From positions 56,060 to 120,059 of the forward strand of contig JBGSNZ010000001.1 in assembly GCA_041739345.1 (NCBI GenBank): 64,000 nt of DNA, in the 5' to 3' direction. Shown here in pieces: positions 25,353-33,498 of this stretch (positions are counted from its first letter, which is position 1; the number at the start of each line of letters is the position of its first letter). This stretch comes from DIGJ01 sp041739345 (GTDB taxonomy: Bacteria > Bacillota > Clostridia > Lachnospirales > Lachnospiraceae). Under the pieces are notes generated by a model. That model was not told the DNA's origin and searched no databases. It saw only the letters and a list, made by a program, of their open reading frames with translations. The position numbers and the translations under genes were made by a program.

Positions 25353-25759
25353 ACAAATGTATATTTTTAGGACGACTTACAAGAGATCCCGAAATTCGTT
25401 ACACAACAGGCACACAGCCGATAGCGGTTGCAAATTACACATTAGCAGTAGACAAGAGATTTAAAAGAGAGGGAGAACCTGCGGCAGACTTTTTAAATTT
25501 CGTAGCTTATGCAAAGGCAGCAGAGTTTGTAGAACGATTTTTAAAGAAGGGTACAAAGCTAGTTGTTACCGCAAGAGTACAAACGAGAAACTACACCAAC
25601 AAAGACGGTCAAAAGGTTTATGTTACTGAATTTGTAGTTGAGGATCAAGAATTTGCAGAAAGTAAAGGATCCGGAAACCATGAGCCGGAGCAAACACCGG
25701 AAGGCGATGGATTTATGCAGATACCGGACGGATTAGACGAAGAATTGCCGTTTAACTAG
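25349..25759 (+). CDS. ssb: Single-stranded DNA-binding protein
   Basis: The 136-residue protein has the OB-fold start NKCIFLGRLTRDPEIRYT, the FLNFVAYAKAAEFVERFLKK core and GTKLVVTARVQTRNY of bacterial SSB, and an acidic C-terminal tail ending DEELPFN, the usual partner-docking tip with one extra residue. It coats single-stranded DNA during phage replication. I chose ATG 25349, which has GGAGGC upstream and overlaps the previous stop. The frame extends further upstream without SSB character. Confidence 0.95.
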   Translation: MNKCIFLGRLTRDPEIRYTTGTQPIAVANYTLAVDKRFKREGEPAADFLNFVAYAKAAEFVERFLKKGTKLVVTARVQTRNYTNKDGQKVYVTEFVVEDQEFAESKGSGNHEPEQTPEGDGFMQIPDGLDEELPFN

Positions 25760-25772
25760 GGAGGGCGAATAT

Positions 25773-26159
25773 TTGGAAGAGATAAGCGAAAAAAGAGTTG
25801 CAGAGGTTGAAAAAGCATTAGGAATTAAACTATATGCTTGCCAAAGGGATTTTATACTCAATGGAAATCGTGGTTGCCCGAATGAGCGTTGCACCGGATA
25901 TACGACAGCATATTGCATCAAATTACTTTTAACAGCAGGCGAGCCTATAAAGCTATGGGATCCGGAGCAAATGAAACGGCTTGCAGATCATAAGGGAAAC
26001 AATTTTTATCATTGGGATTTTTTTAGAAGGTTTTTAAGTGAGCATTACGAACAATTAAAGGCAGCAGGAATAGAAACCAGATTAGTTGAATTTAAGAGGG
26101 CGAAAGATGGAGAATACAGCCACTATAACAGAAATTTTAACGGCAGCAGGTTTATATGA
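25773..26159 (+). CDS. Phage protein, 128 residues, unknown
   Basis: It starts at TTG with GGGAGGGCG upstream. The opening (EKALGIKLYACQRDFILNG) followed by RCTGYTTAYCIKL recalls the Q-motif and P-loop start of phage helicase-like or terminase-like ATPases, but the G-x-G-K-T is replaced by TGYTT and no Walker B follows. I therefore list it as unknown. The end overlaps the next gene by 53 bases in a different frame. Confidence 0.5.
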   Translation: MEEISEKRVAEVEKALGIKLYACQRDFILNGNRGCPNERCTGYTTAYCIKLLLTAGEPIKLWDPEQMKRLADHKGNNFYHWDFFRRFLSEHYEQLKAAGIETRLVEFKRAKDGEYSHYNRNFNGSRFI

Positions 26160-26433
26160 TGAATTTGTATGCTACATGTACGGTAAAAGAATTTATGTGA
26201 GCCGGACACTTAAAAGAAATTTAGGCAAGGACACATGGAACGACTTATTAAAAGAGTTTGTCGGATATTTTACAATTGACAGGAAGAAAGGCATTGCCAT
26301 TGATTGCCTATATGAAGAAATGAAAGGGTTGTTTCCTTATCTCTTTTCAGAGGAAACAATAAACCAAGAGGATCAAATATTAGAAACGTTTGAAAGTTTA
26401 CGAAGTGCAAGAAAATATAAAAAAAGGAGATAG
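26107..26433 (+). CDS. Phage protein, 108 residues, unknown
   Basis: I chose ATG 26107, which has AGAGGGCG upstream. The in-frame ATG at 26086 lacks a site. The protein looks helical with an aromatic N-terminal half (LYDEFVCYMYGKRIYVSRTL) and a very basic end (SARKYKKRR). No family recognised. It precedes the ParA-like gene by 7 bases. Confidence 0.5.
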   Translation: MENTATITEILTAAGLYDEFVCYMYGKRIYVSRTLKRNLGKDTWNDLLKEFVGYFTIDRKKGIAIDCLYEEMKGLFPYLFSEETINQEDQILETFESLRSARKYKKRR

Positions 26434-26440
26434 AAAAAAT

Positions 26441-27262
26441 ATGCAAACAATATCAATTATTAGTTTAAAAGGTGGGGTATGTAAAACCACAACAGCCGTT
26501 AACATGGCTTACATATTGGCAGCAGTACACCAAAAGAAAGTTTTAATTATTGACAACGACAAACAGGGTAACGCCTCAAAGGCATTTGACCGGTACGATC
26601 CGGAGGACAATCAGACAATAGCAAGGGTTATGTTAGAAAAGAATTTAGATATTTCCGAGATCATCAAAGAAACAAATTATAAAAACATTAATATCATAAC
26701 CGCTAATATGGAACTTTTAGAGGCAAACCTGCGAACCATAGTAGATACCGGACGGCAGCAGCAGACACGTTTTAAAAAGGCATTAGCAGCCGTTCAGAAT
26801 AATTATGATTATTGTATCATTGATAATGCACCCGATATTAATATGAGCATCATAAACGCTATTACAGTGTCAAACGACGTAATAGTTCCGATCTTGATAG
26901 ATCAATACTCATTCGATGGCTTAGAGGTATTAAAAGAACAAATAGAGAGTAACAAAGAAGATTTTAACGAGGATCTTAATTTTGCCGGCTGCCTTATAAC
27001 TCAATATCAGAATAACGAGGTAAACACGCAGGGCATTGAGATATTAAAGAATATCGGGAAAGTACCAATATTCAATCAGCGTATTAGAAGGACAGAAAAG
27101 AAAGTAAGCGAAAGCACATTTGCAAAGATGCCGGTTGCCGAGTATTCAAGCAGATGCGGAGCATCGCAGGATTATAAAAAATTTGTATCGGAATATTTAC
27201 AGAAAACCGCTAAAACACTAGACGACGCACCCGATTTGGGTACAACCGAGAAGGGGAGGTAA
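26441..27262 (+). CDS. ParA/Soj-type ATPase with altered Walker A
   Basis: The 273-residue protein has the deviant Walker A KGGVCKTTT (residues 10-18), Walker A' (VLIIDNDKQGNASKAF), Walker B (YDYCIIDNAPD) and the ParA order throughout. The invariant Gly before the catalytic Lys is Cys here (GGVC for GGVG). ParA ATPases move DNA with a ParB partner, and the next gene encodes one. The pair could segregate a plasmid-like prophage form or act in early phage DNA positioning. I chose ATG 26441 after AAAGGAG rather than the longer frame starting at 26390. Confidence 0.87.
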   Translation: MQTISIISLKGGVCKTTTAVNMAYILAAVHQKKVLIIDNDKQGNASKAFDRYDPEDNQTIARVMLEKNLDISEIIKETNYKNINIITANMELLEANLRTIVDTGRQQQTRFKKALAAVQNNYDYCIIDNAPDINMSIINAITVSNDVIVPILIDQYSFDGLEVLKEQIESNKEDFNEDLNFAGCLITQYQNNEVNTQGIEILKNIGKVPIFNQRIRRTEKKVSESTFAKMPVAEYSSRCGASQDYKKFVSEYLQKTAKTLDDAPDLGTTEKGR

Positions 27263-27264
27263 TA

Positions 27265-28593
27265 ATGGCTTTTAATATTAACAATTTTCTTAATACAGAG
27301 AGTAAACAAGTCATTAAGAATGATTTTAAAACGGTTAAGATCAGCATTCATAAATTAAGACAGGCACCGGATAAAGAAAATTTCTATCATTTGGACGATG
27401 AAGAAATAGAAACTACCGCACGAACCATTGAATTAGTCGGAATACAGCAAAATTTTGTTGTAAAACCTATCGAAGATACGGACGAATACGAGATCATAGC
27501 AGGAAACAAAAGAAGTCTTGCCGTACTGAAATTACTAGCCGAGGGCAAAACAGAGTTCGAAATGGTGCCTTGTAAGATTGAGGAAACCGGCGACGACGTA
27601 AGAAACGAATTAATTCTAATATTCACAAATTCAACCCAAAGGGATAGAACAGATTACGAGAAAATGAAAGAAATTAAAAGGGTTAAGGAATTACTTGAAG
27701 AGTATAAGAAAGATAATAAATTAACCGGACGCAAGCAGGAGATTATAGCCGCCATTTTAGGAACCTCAAAAAGCCAAGTAGGACGATTAGAAAACATAGA
27801 TCATAATTTGATCGAGGAATTTATAGCGGAGTTTGCAGCCGGAAGAATTAACACATCAACAGCCAATGAAATAGCCGGATTAAGTCAAGAGGCACAGCAG
27901 GCATTATATGAAACTTATAAGGAAACAGGATCATTAACAGCCAAGGACGCAAAAGAGAAGAAAACAGAAACCGACGATCAAGTAGTAGGTCAAAAAGATA
28001 TTACGGAATATCCGGAATTTTTACCGGACGATCTAAAAGAAAGCGACGGCTATACAGACTTTGAACCGGATCCGGACAAAGTTAACTCTATTTGTTTCGG
28101 GTGCCTACATTGGAGCGAATGCGATCAGAAAGGCAATACAGTTATTAATTGCAAGGACTACACAAATAAAGCAGAGGCATACAAGACAGATAAAGAGAGA
28201 GAACAGGAAGAATACGACCGGCAGCAGGCAGCAATAGACAAGCAGACAAAAGAAAGACTAGAGCAGCAGGCAGATAATGAAAAAATGAACAATCTACCAA
28301 GTGACGCAGGACAGAAAGAGCATGATATTAAATTAGCTGCAATGTATTTCGACGATGTACAAAGCGGTAAAAAGTCATTTGAGTTAAGAAAGAATGACAG
28401 GAATTACAAAGTAGGCGATTTCCTCAATATGCATGAGTATTCAGACGGAAAAGACACCGGAAGATCTATATATGCAGAAATTGTATACATGATAGAGGAT
28501 TACAACGGATTAGAAGAGGGATATTGCATTTTAGGAACCAAGATATTAGATCCTAGACCGCTAGAGAAAGAAGAGGTACAAAGTAATGAATAG
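27265..28593 (+). CDS. ParB-like protein fused to a DUF3850 domain
   Basis: This protein has 442 residues. Residues ~25-110 form a ParB/Srx nuclease-like N-terminal domain (ISIHKLRQAP, EIIAGNKRSLAVLKLLAEG). A helix-turn-helix follows (~150-185, ILGTSKSQVGRLENI). A Cys cluster (CFGCLHWSECDQ, then NCKDY) and a Gln/Glu-rich helical linker come next. The last ~85 residues are a DUF3850 (ASCH-related) domain with KSFELRKNDRNYKVGDFLNM. It starts 2 bases after the ParA gene. The fusion is unusual, and a lone DUF3850 gene lies 1 kb downstream. Confidence 0.85.
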   Translation: MAFNINNFLNTESKQVIKNDFKTVKISIHKLRQAPDKENFYHLDDEEIETTARTIELVGIQQNFVVKPIEDTDEYEIIAGNKRSLAVLKLLAEGKTEFEMVPCKIEETGDDVRNELILIFTNSTQRDRTDYEKMKEIKRVKELLEEYKKDNKLTGRKQEIIAAILGTSKSQVGRLENIDHNLIEEFIAEFAAGRINTSTANEIAGLSQEAQQALYETYKETGSLTAKDAKEKKTETDDQVVGQKDITEYPEFLPDDLKESDGYTDFEPDPDKVNSICFGCLHWSECDQKGNTVINCKDYTNKAEAYKTDKEREQEEYDRQQAAIDKQTKERLEQQADNEKMNNLPSDAGQKEHDIKLAAMYFDDVQSGKKSFELRKNDRNYKVGDFLNMHEYSDGKDTGRSIYAEIVYMIEDYNGLEEGYCILGTKILDPRPLEKEEVQSNE

Positions 28594-28777
28594 ACCACTA
28601 ATTATTATAAATACCGACAATGCGCCGACATTTTGTAGAAGTCAATGCAATAATACAGCATGTACAAAACATCAAAATAAAGGATATCAGCAACAAGGAA
28701 TGTGCATATTTTCTCTTTTAAAAGGTACGACGGAATGTGAAGGGTTTGTTTCCAAGAGAGAAAAGAAAGGCAGGTAG
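28586..28777 (+). CDS. Small Cys-rich phage protein, 63 residues
   Basis: It overlaps the end of the ParB-like gene by 8 bases. Cysteines occur as CRSQCNNTACTKH and later CIFSL and ECEGF, which suggests a small zinc-binding fold. Function unknown. Confidence 0.55.
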   Translation: MNRPLIIINTDNAPTFCRSQCNNTACTKHQNKGYQQQGMCIFSLLKGTTECEGFVSKREKKGR

Positions 28778-28781
28778 TTAA

Positions 28782-28973
28782 ATGTTTGAAAGCAGCGAAA
28801 TTAAAGGCGAGGCAATTATTATAAAAGTGCCGGCAGTAAGCGAATGGACAATAACGGAATTAAGAAAGTGCTGCAAAAAGCATAAGATACAAGGATATAC
28901 AAAGATGGATAAACAACAGTTAGCTACAGAGGTAGAAAAAATTATAGCAGGTATACGAAAAAATCATGTGTAA
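28782..28973 (+). CDS. Small SAP/Rho-N-like protein, 63 residues
   Basis: The second half (WTITELRKCCKKHKIQGYTK, then QQLATEVEKII) matches the helix-extended-helix pattern of SAP/Rho_N domains, which bind nucleic acid. The gene overlaps the next small gene by 8 bases. Confidence 0.55.
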   Translation: MFESSEIKGEAIIIKVPAVSEWTITELRKCCKKHKIQGYTKMDKQQLATEVEKIIAGIRKNHV

Positions 28974-29145
28974 AGTTATTCTATTCCCTACACACAAAGG
29001 ATATTGCAGCGAATGTATTTATAACCATAAAGATCCGGATTATTGCAGCAGCGAGGATTATAAAAGCAATAGTTACAAGGTTAATTGTGTGTGGGGGTAT
29101 TGCAAATATAAGAAGGTGAGAACAAATGAGAATACGGAAATGTGA
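28966..29145 (+). CDS. Small Cys-rich phage protein, 59 residues
   Basis: The ATG at 28966 overlaps the preceding stop. The protein has five Cys in two groups (YCSECIYNHKDPDYC and NCVWGYCKY) fitting a compact zinc finger. It overlaps the following gene by 20 bases. No family recognised. Confidence 0.5.
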   Translation: MCKVILFPTHKGYCSECIYNHKDPDYCSSEDYKSNSYKVNCVWGYCKYKKVRTNENTEM

Positions 29146-29257
29146 TTTATGCGGTCATTTGGTAAGCAAAAGAATAAAAATAGTAAACCGTATTAACGGA
29201 AACGAATTATATATTTGTAGCAAGTGTATGAAAGAATGGGGGTTTAAGATTGAATAA
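29126..29257 (+). CDS. Small zinc-ribbon protein, 43 residues
   Basis: This very short gene encodes CDLCG near the start and CSKC about 27 residues later, a minimal zinc ribbon. ATG 29126 has AAGGTGAG upstream. It overlaps both neighbours, typical of dense phage operons. Confidence 0.5.
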   Translation: MRIRKCDLCGHLVSKRIKIVNRINGNELYICSKCMKEWGFKIE

Positions 29258-29561
29258 ATTAGCTTATATATGCAGTCCGTACAAGGGTAATTTCTTTCAA
29301 ATACGGCGTAATAAGAAGTATGCAAGACAAATAACCAAGACAGCTATAGAAATGGGATTTACACCAATTACAACGCATTTGTATTTAACGCAGGTTTTGG
29401 ACGATAAGCAACCAAGAGAGCGCAGCAGAGGACTACAAGCCGGAAAAGACATATTAAGCGCATGCAGCACGATAATAATAGGCACCAAATACGGAATTAG
29501 TAGCGGAATGGCGTCAGAGATAGAGGCAGCAACAAAACATTATTCAATTTATATTCTTTAG
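29250..29561 (+). CDS. Nucleoside deoxyribosyltransferase-like protein (DUF4406/DUF7768 type)
   Basis: The 103-residue protein starts at TTG. It shows YICSPYKG at strand 1, the IEMGFTPITTHLYLTQVLDD segment, ERSRGLQAGKDILSACSTII, and GISSGMASEIEAA, the order of small Rossmann-like nucleoside 2-deoxyribosyltransferase relatives. These may bind or salvage nucleotides. The substrate is not predictable. Confidence 0.65.
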   Translation: MNKLAYICSPYKGNFFQIRRNKKYARQITKTAIEMGFTPITTHLYLTQVLDDKQPRERSRGLQAGKDILSACSTIIIGTKYGISSGMASEIEAATKHYSIYIL

Positions 29562-29572
29562 GAGGGCGATTT

Positions 29573-29893
29573 ATGGTACACGCATTAAAGACGGATCCGG
29601 AATTTTTCGAGGACATGGCAGCAGATAAAAAAGGTTTTGAGGTTAGAAAAAACGATAGACCTTACAAGGTGGGCGATTTCATAGCATTAAACGAATGGAA
29701 AGATAAGAAGTACACAGGACGCTTTATACTCATGAAAATCGTTTATATCCTAGATAATCAACAATATTGTAAAGAAGGCTATGTAATAATAGGCTTAAAG
29801 CCTTGTGAAATGAGATCATTCGGCGAAATGGATCCGTTTATAAGTCACAATAGAAAGATACCGGTATATGGAGAGGAAAGAAAAGAGGCGTAG
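29573..29893 (+). CDS. DUF3850 (ASCH-like) protein
   Basis: The protein has 106 residues. The core DKKGFEVRKNDRPYKVGDFI, KYTGRFILMKIVYILD and EGYVIIGLKP match DUF3850, which belongs to the PUA/ASCH group of small RNA- or nucleotide-binding barrels. The same domain ends the ParB-like protein upstream, so one may have come from duplication. ATG follows AGGAGGGCG. Confidence 0.75.
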   Translation: MVHALKTDPEFFEDMAADKKGFEVRKNDRPYKVGDFIALNEWKDKKYTGRFILMKIVYILDNQQYCKEGYVIIGLKPCEMRSFGEMDPFISHNRKIPVYGEERKEA

Positions 29894-29896
29894 AGA

Positions 29897-30058
29897 TTGG
29901 CAAAGATAATAGAGAACTATTTAAGAAAAAAGGTTATGAGCGTTACCGGTTTTGCCAAGGACGAAATAACAGTAGAGAAGATCAAGGGCAACGAATACAA
30001 AGTAACCATGCAGGCAAAAGGCTGCAAAGAAAAGACGGTAAGAAACATGAGGGTATAA
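29897..30058 (+). CDS. Small phage protein, 53 residues, unknown
   Basis: It starts at TTG 29897, and AGAGGCG lies 10 bases before it. The protein is basic with a probable beta-hairpin (ITVEKIKGNEYKVTMQAKG). No family recognised. Position between two small genes of the same operon supports it. Confidence 0.45.
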   Translation: MAKIIENYLRKKVMSVTGFAKDEITVEKIKGNEYKVTMQAKGCKEKTVRNMRV

Positions 30059-30071
30059 AAGAGGTGGGAAT

Positions 30072-30275
30072 ATGATGAATTTAAGAGGTAGGGCAGAGTT
30101 AAGAGGCAAGCCGCTTGATGAAGATTGCAAAAAGGCGAATATATCTACACACGAATTTGGAATGAGTGATAATAGAAAGTTTTGTTATGGGATTTATGAA
30201 ATGTCAACCGAGGAAACTTTGGACAAATGTAAATCATGCGGTGCGTATGTATATAATGCAAAACCGATAAACTGA
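30072..30275 (+). CDS. Small Cys-containing phage protein, 67 residues
   Basis: There are tandem ATG codons at 30072 and 30075 after GAGGTGGG. A C-terminal CKSCGAYVYN pair and earlier Cys (DEDCKK, KFCYG) could hold zinc. Function unknown. Confidence 0.5.
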   Translation: MMNLRGRAELRGKPLDEDCKKANISTHEFGMSDNRKFCYGIYEMSTEETLDKCKSCGAYVYNAKPIN

Positions 30276-30317
30276 AAATTAAAAAAACATAAAACAAATC
30301 ATACGGAGGGTTAAAAA

Positions 30318-30563
30318 ATGGCAAAGAAATTCGGGATCACAAGAGAACAATATAAGAACTTTAAGAGAATGGATTATAAGCAAATGGAAACATTCATGGT
30401 TAATCTTTATAACGAGGGTTTCAATGATGGCAAAGAGGCAGCAGCAACAAAGAGGGTAAAGCCATCAGATATAGCCGTAGCAATTACAGAGGTAAAAGGC
30501 ATAGGAACCAAGAAAGCCGCCGAGATCATGGCAGCAGTTAACGAATTATTCGTCAAAGGTTAG
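30318..30563 (+). CDS. Small helix-hairpin-helix protein, 81 residues
   Basis: The C-terminal segment ITEVKGIGTKKAAEIMAAVN is a helix-hairpin-helix motif with the G-I-G turn, common in non-specific DNA binding. The N-terminal half is helical and charged. Start ATG follows ACGGAGGG. A role in phage DNA metabolism is likely but unspecified. Confidence 0.6.
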   Translation: MAKKFGITREQYKNFKRMDYKQMETFMVNLYNEGFNDGKEAAATKRVKPSDIAVAITEVKGIGTKKAAEIMAAVNELFVKG

Positions 30564-30573
30564 GAGGCATTTT

Positions 30574-30876
30574 ATGAACGATGGGCGATCACCTTATCAA
30601 ATAGCCGTTGATTTCGCACAGAAAGATTATGACTATTACAGCAAACAAGGCGACAGACGGCGCACACAGGCAGCAGAAATAACACTAGAGGCACTAAGTA
30701 AGGTTAGCATACCAATACAACCGATAGCGAGCGCACAAGAGGGCACCTGCCCGATATGCGACAATACAAACGAACACGGTTTATATTGCAGCGAGTGCGG
30801 ACAACGTATTAACGAGGAACGCATAGAACACAAGGAGGGATCAGATGAACAAACGGCAGAAAAAGAAAGCATTTAA
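30574..30876 (+). CDS. Zinc-ribbon phage protein, 100 residues
   Basis: A helical N-terminal half (QIAVDFAQKDYDYYSKQGDR) leads to a zinc ribbon CPICDNTNEHGLYCSECGQ. The start follows TTAGGAGGC. The end overlaps the next gene by 32 bases. Confidence 0.55.
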   Translation: MNDGRSPYQIAVDFAQKDYDYYSKQGDRRRTQAAEITLEALSKVSIPIQPIASAQEGTCPICDNTNEHGLYCSECGQRINEERIEHKEGSDEQTAEKESI

Positions 30877-31198
30877 AAAGCGGTTTGGCGTAAATCCACC
30901 CAGGGGAATAAAGCTACATGATGCGATTATCTTTTATGAGCACAAAGACGCTATTTTACTAGCCGTAGAGCGAATGAAAGCAGCTATTATAAATGCATGG
31001 CAGCAGATCAAAGAACCATTTATAAGACTTTATGAAGAGATACAGAAAGCCATAAAAGAAACGGAAGTAAAAGAACCGACAGCAGGGCAACACTTTTACA
31101 GTTCTAACGCATGGCAGCAGCTAAGACAGAAAGTGCAAGAAAGCGAGGCGATGAAGATTGAAAGCAATATTAACATTCTCAATCATGATCGACGGTAA
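30845..31198 (+). CDS. Phage protein, 117 residues, unknown
   Basis: ATG 30845 has AAGGAGGGATC upstream, inside the preceding gene. The N-terminus is very basic (KRQKKKAFKKRFGVNPPRG) and the rest helical (WQQIKEPFIRLYEEIQKAIK). No domain recognised. It overlaps the next gene by 41 bases. Confidence 0.5.
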   Translation: MNKRQKKKAFKKRFGVNPPRGIKLHDAIIFYEHKDAILLAVERMKAAIINAWQQIKEPFIRLYEEIQKAIKETEVKEPTAGQHFYSSNAWQQLRQKVQESEAMKIESNINILNHDRR

Positions 31199-31439
31199 GC
31201 CGGAAGACCAAAAGCGACTATTTGATACAGTGAAAGCAAAAAAAGTATGTACCGTTAGTAATTCTTTCAAGTACGAGATAGAAACAATCTATTTAAGTAA
31301 TAACGGTATGCTATTTATTCAAGACAACAATACCACTAAACTAAGGCTACCGGACAGACAACAGGACTTAAAGAAATGGATCGGAGAAAACGAACCGGAT
31401 AAATACATAAAATTCTTTGGAGAAGTGGAGGAAGGTTAA
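31158..31439 (+). CDS. Phage protein, 93 residues, unknown
   Basis: It starts at TTG 31158 after GCGAGGCGATG. The start is poorly determined. The product begins with a hydrophobic strand (ILTFSIMIDG) and ends acidic. No family recognised. It lies just before the likely late regulator. Confidence 0.45.
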   Translation: MKAILTFSIMIDGKPEDQKRLFDTVKAKKVCTVSNSFKYEIETIYLSNNGMLFIQDNNTTKLRLPDRQQDLKKWIGENEPDKYIKFFGEVEEG

Positions 31440-31441
31440 TA

Positions 31442-31999
31442 ATGGCAACTACAGTAACAAAAGAGATCAAAGACACAATAGCGGTGACAATCGACGAGGT
31501 ATTTCGTAAAATGAATAGCATTTCATGGTTGGAGCGTCAAAAAGCTATGAAAGACGAGGCTTTTAAAAATACCGAAAAAATTCTATATTGCTATAATATC
31601 CTACGTGAACACGTGGAGGACGAGCAGGAATATTTAGAAATGGCTAATAAGTCAAAGGCATGCAGCATTATTAGATACTCAAAAAACAAAGTAGCAGCAC
31701 CGGAGGAAGATCAGATTTTAGACGATCGAAAAGCCTCATATGTACGCAGTAAATCAGATATTGACCGGATCGAAAAAGCATTAAAGAAAATCGAGAATAA
31801 GAAAGGTTATGAGGTAGTCAAATATCGTTATTTAGTACGCAAGGAAAGCGACGATATTTACACCTATGAGGAAATAACAGATATGTTAGCAGGGCAGCAG
31901 AATTATAGCGAGAACCTAAACGAAAAGACCGTAAGAAACTATAAAAACAATTTGGTTCGGGAAATGTCGGTCTTTCTATTCGGATCCGATGCAATATAA
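31442..31999 (+). CDS. ArpU/RinA-type late transcription regulator
   Basis: The 185-residue helical protein ends with KIENKKGYEVVKYRYLVRK, then YTYEEITDMLAG and EKTVRNYKNNLVREMSVFLFG, the sigma-like helix-turn-helix C-terminus of ArpU/RinA proteins that switch on phage late genes. It lies 450 bases upstream of the packaging genes, with a candidate promoter (32328-32356) between. The start ATG follows GGAGGAAGG. Confidence 0.7.
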   Translation: MATTVTKEIKDTIAVTIDEVFRKMNSISWLERQKAMKDEAFKNTEKILYCYNILREHVEDEQEYLEMANKSKACSIIRYSKNKVAAPEEDQILDDRKASYVRSKSDIDRIEKALKKIENKKGYEVVKYRYLVRKESDDIYTYEEITDMLAGQQNYSENLNEKTVRNYKNNLVREMSVFLFGSDAI

Positions 32000-32020
32000 G
32001 AAAGCGAGGATAAATAAATA

Positions 32021-32305
32021 ATGGCATTTATGTATATAAGGAGCCAAGACAAAGAAAGACTTATTAATTTTGACGCTATTTACAGTGTAGATTATTTAGA
32101 AACACAGGACTATAGCAAGGGAAAGAAGCAGGCAGAACCTACACATACAATAGCAATTGATATTAAAGGGTTGTGCGAAGAGATAGGAACATATGAAAGC
32201 AAAGAACGTTGTATAGTAATAATAGACGAGATCCAAAAGAAATGTATATCATATATGATGCAGCAGGGGGGCATGGCAATACTGAAAGGGCAGCAGGACT
32301 ATTGA
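32021..32305 (+). CDS. Phage protein, 94 residues, unknown
   Basis: It is a probable beta-rich small protein (AFMYIRSQDKERLINFDAIY, then HTIAIDIKG), similar in plan to small host- or phage-encoded regulators that sit after ArpU, but with no recognised family. ATG 32021 follows AAAGCGAGG. Confidence 0.5.
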   Translation: MAFMYIRSQDKERLINFDAIYSVDYLETQDYSKGKKQAEPTHTIAIDIKGLCEEIGTYESKERCIVIIDEIQKKCISYMMQQGGMAILKGQQDY

Positions 32306-32327
32306 CAACACGCCCGATTTAACACCC

Positions 32328-32356
32328 TTCACATATCCGTTTAACTATGTTAGAAT
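32328..32356 (+). promoter_or_regulatory. Candidate late promoter upstream of packaging genes
   Basis: TTCACA (32328-32333), 17-nt spacer, TAGAAT (32351-32356). It lies between the ArpU-like region and the HNH/terminase genes and is followed after 27 bases by a terminator hairpin, so it could be attenuated. Confidence 0.4.
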
Positions 32357-32382
32357 AAATACAATTCATAAATATGTAAATT

Positions 32383-32425
32383 AAAGTGTCGCACAAACTA
32401 TAAAGGTTTAGGCGACACTTTTTAT
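32383..32425 (+). terminator. Terminator between early and late regions
   Basis: AAAGTGTCGC (32383-32392) pairs perfectly with GCGACACTTT (32412-32421), followed by a T run. It would separate early from late transcription. Confidence 0.8.
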
Positions 32426-32445
32426 TTATCCTAGGCGGTGATTAC

Positions 32446-32886
32446 ATGGCATTAATGAAGTATTGCAATAGAAACGGCTGCAATAAATTAGTACCGCAGG
32501 GCGTGACATATTGCAAGGCACACACATACACAAAAGCCGAGAGGCACAAGGAGTATGACAGTAGTTGCCGCAACCAAGTATCTAAGACGTTCTATAATAG
32601 TAACGGTTGGAAAGCAGCAAGGGCGAGAGCGTTGGCAAGAGATACCGGAATAGATATATATTTATATATCACAGAAGGTAAGGTAATACCTGCCGACATG
32701 GTGCATCACATCATAGAGTTAACAGAGGATCATTCTAAACGATGCAACCTAGACAACCTTATAAGCGTATCAGATAAGACACATAAGACAGTGATAGATA
32801 AGGCATACAAAGACAAGACAAAGAAGGCACAGATGCAAGATACACTAAGGGAGTGCATAGAGGAATACAAGCGAAGGTTAGGGTAG
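32446..32886 (+). CDS. HNH endonuclease
   Basis: This 146-residue protein has an N-terminal Cys pair (CNRNGCNKLVPQGVTYCKAH) and an HNH core VHHIIELTEDHSKRCNLDNL followed by SDKTHKTV. HNH nucleases next to terminase genes help packaging-site cleavage in many HK97-type phages. ATG follows TAGGCGG. It precedes the terminase small subunit by ~105 bases. Confidence 0.88.
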   Translation: MALMKYCNRNGCNKLVPQGVTYCKAHTYTKAERHKEYDSSCRNQVSKTFYNSNGWKAARARALARDTGIDIYLYITEGKVIPADMVHHIIELTEDHSKRCNLDNLISVSDKTHKTVIDKAYKDKTKKAQMQDTLRECIEEYKRRLG

Positions 32887-32990
32887 GGGGTACGAAAATG
32901 TTTTAACCCTCTAAGCCTAAGACCGCAGCCCCCCTCATTTCACGCAAAAACTCCCTAAATGAACTTTTTTAGAAAGGGGGTTCGCAGACG

Positions 32991-33491
32991 ATGGCAAGAC
33001 CAAGGGAACCGATAGACCTAATCGCCGCAAAAGGGCGTAAACACTTAACAAAACAAGAATATGAAGAACGAAAAAACACAGAGGTAACAGCACCTTCGGA
33101 CAACATAAAAGCACCCTCTTTTTTATCAAAAATCGAGAAAAATAAGTTCGATGAAATAGCAAAACAATTAATTGAACTTAATATTATGACTAATTTAGAT
33201 TGCGACGCATTGGCTAGATATATAGAGGCTGACACGGAATACATCAAAGTTACAAAAGAATTAAAGAAAATAAAGTTCGTGCCGGACAAAAAAAGCAGGG
33301 CGACCGCAGAAATGCAAAAAGCGGATCAATACGCACAATATGATTATCTTTCAAAAATTCAAACTAGGAGAATAAAGGATTGTAATGCGTGTGCCAAGGA
33401 ACTAGGCTTAACCATTTCAAGCAGATGCAAATTAGTGATACCAAAAGTAGAAAAAGAAAAACCGACAAACAAATTTATGAAACATGCATAG
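32991..33491 (+). CDS. terS: Terminase small subunit (P27-like)
   Basis: This 166-residue protein begins MARPREPIDLIAAKGRKHLT and has a helical core (FDEIAKQLIELNIMTNLDCD, ALARYIEADTEYIKV) like P27/phage terminase small subunits. TerS binds the packaging site on DNA and loads the large subunit. ATG follows AAAGGGGG, and the large-subunit gene begins 8 bases downstream. Confidence 0.85.
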   Translation: MARPREPIDLIAAKGRKHLTKQEYEERKNTEVTAPSDNIKAPSFLSKIEKNKFDEIAKQLIELNIMTNLDCDALARYIEADTEYIKVTKELKKIKFVPDKKSRATAEMQKADQYAQYDYLSKIQTRRIKDCNACAKELGLTISSRCKLVIPKVEKEKPTNKFMKHA

Positions 33492-33498
33492 GTAGCGT

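Noticed and set aside
25773..26159. P-loop helicase or ATPase
   Set aside because: The region that would be Walker A reads TGYTT without the needed Lys, and no Walker B follows.
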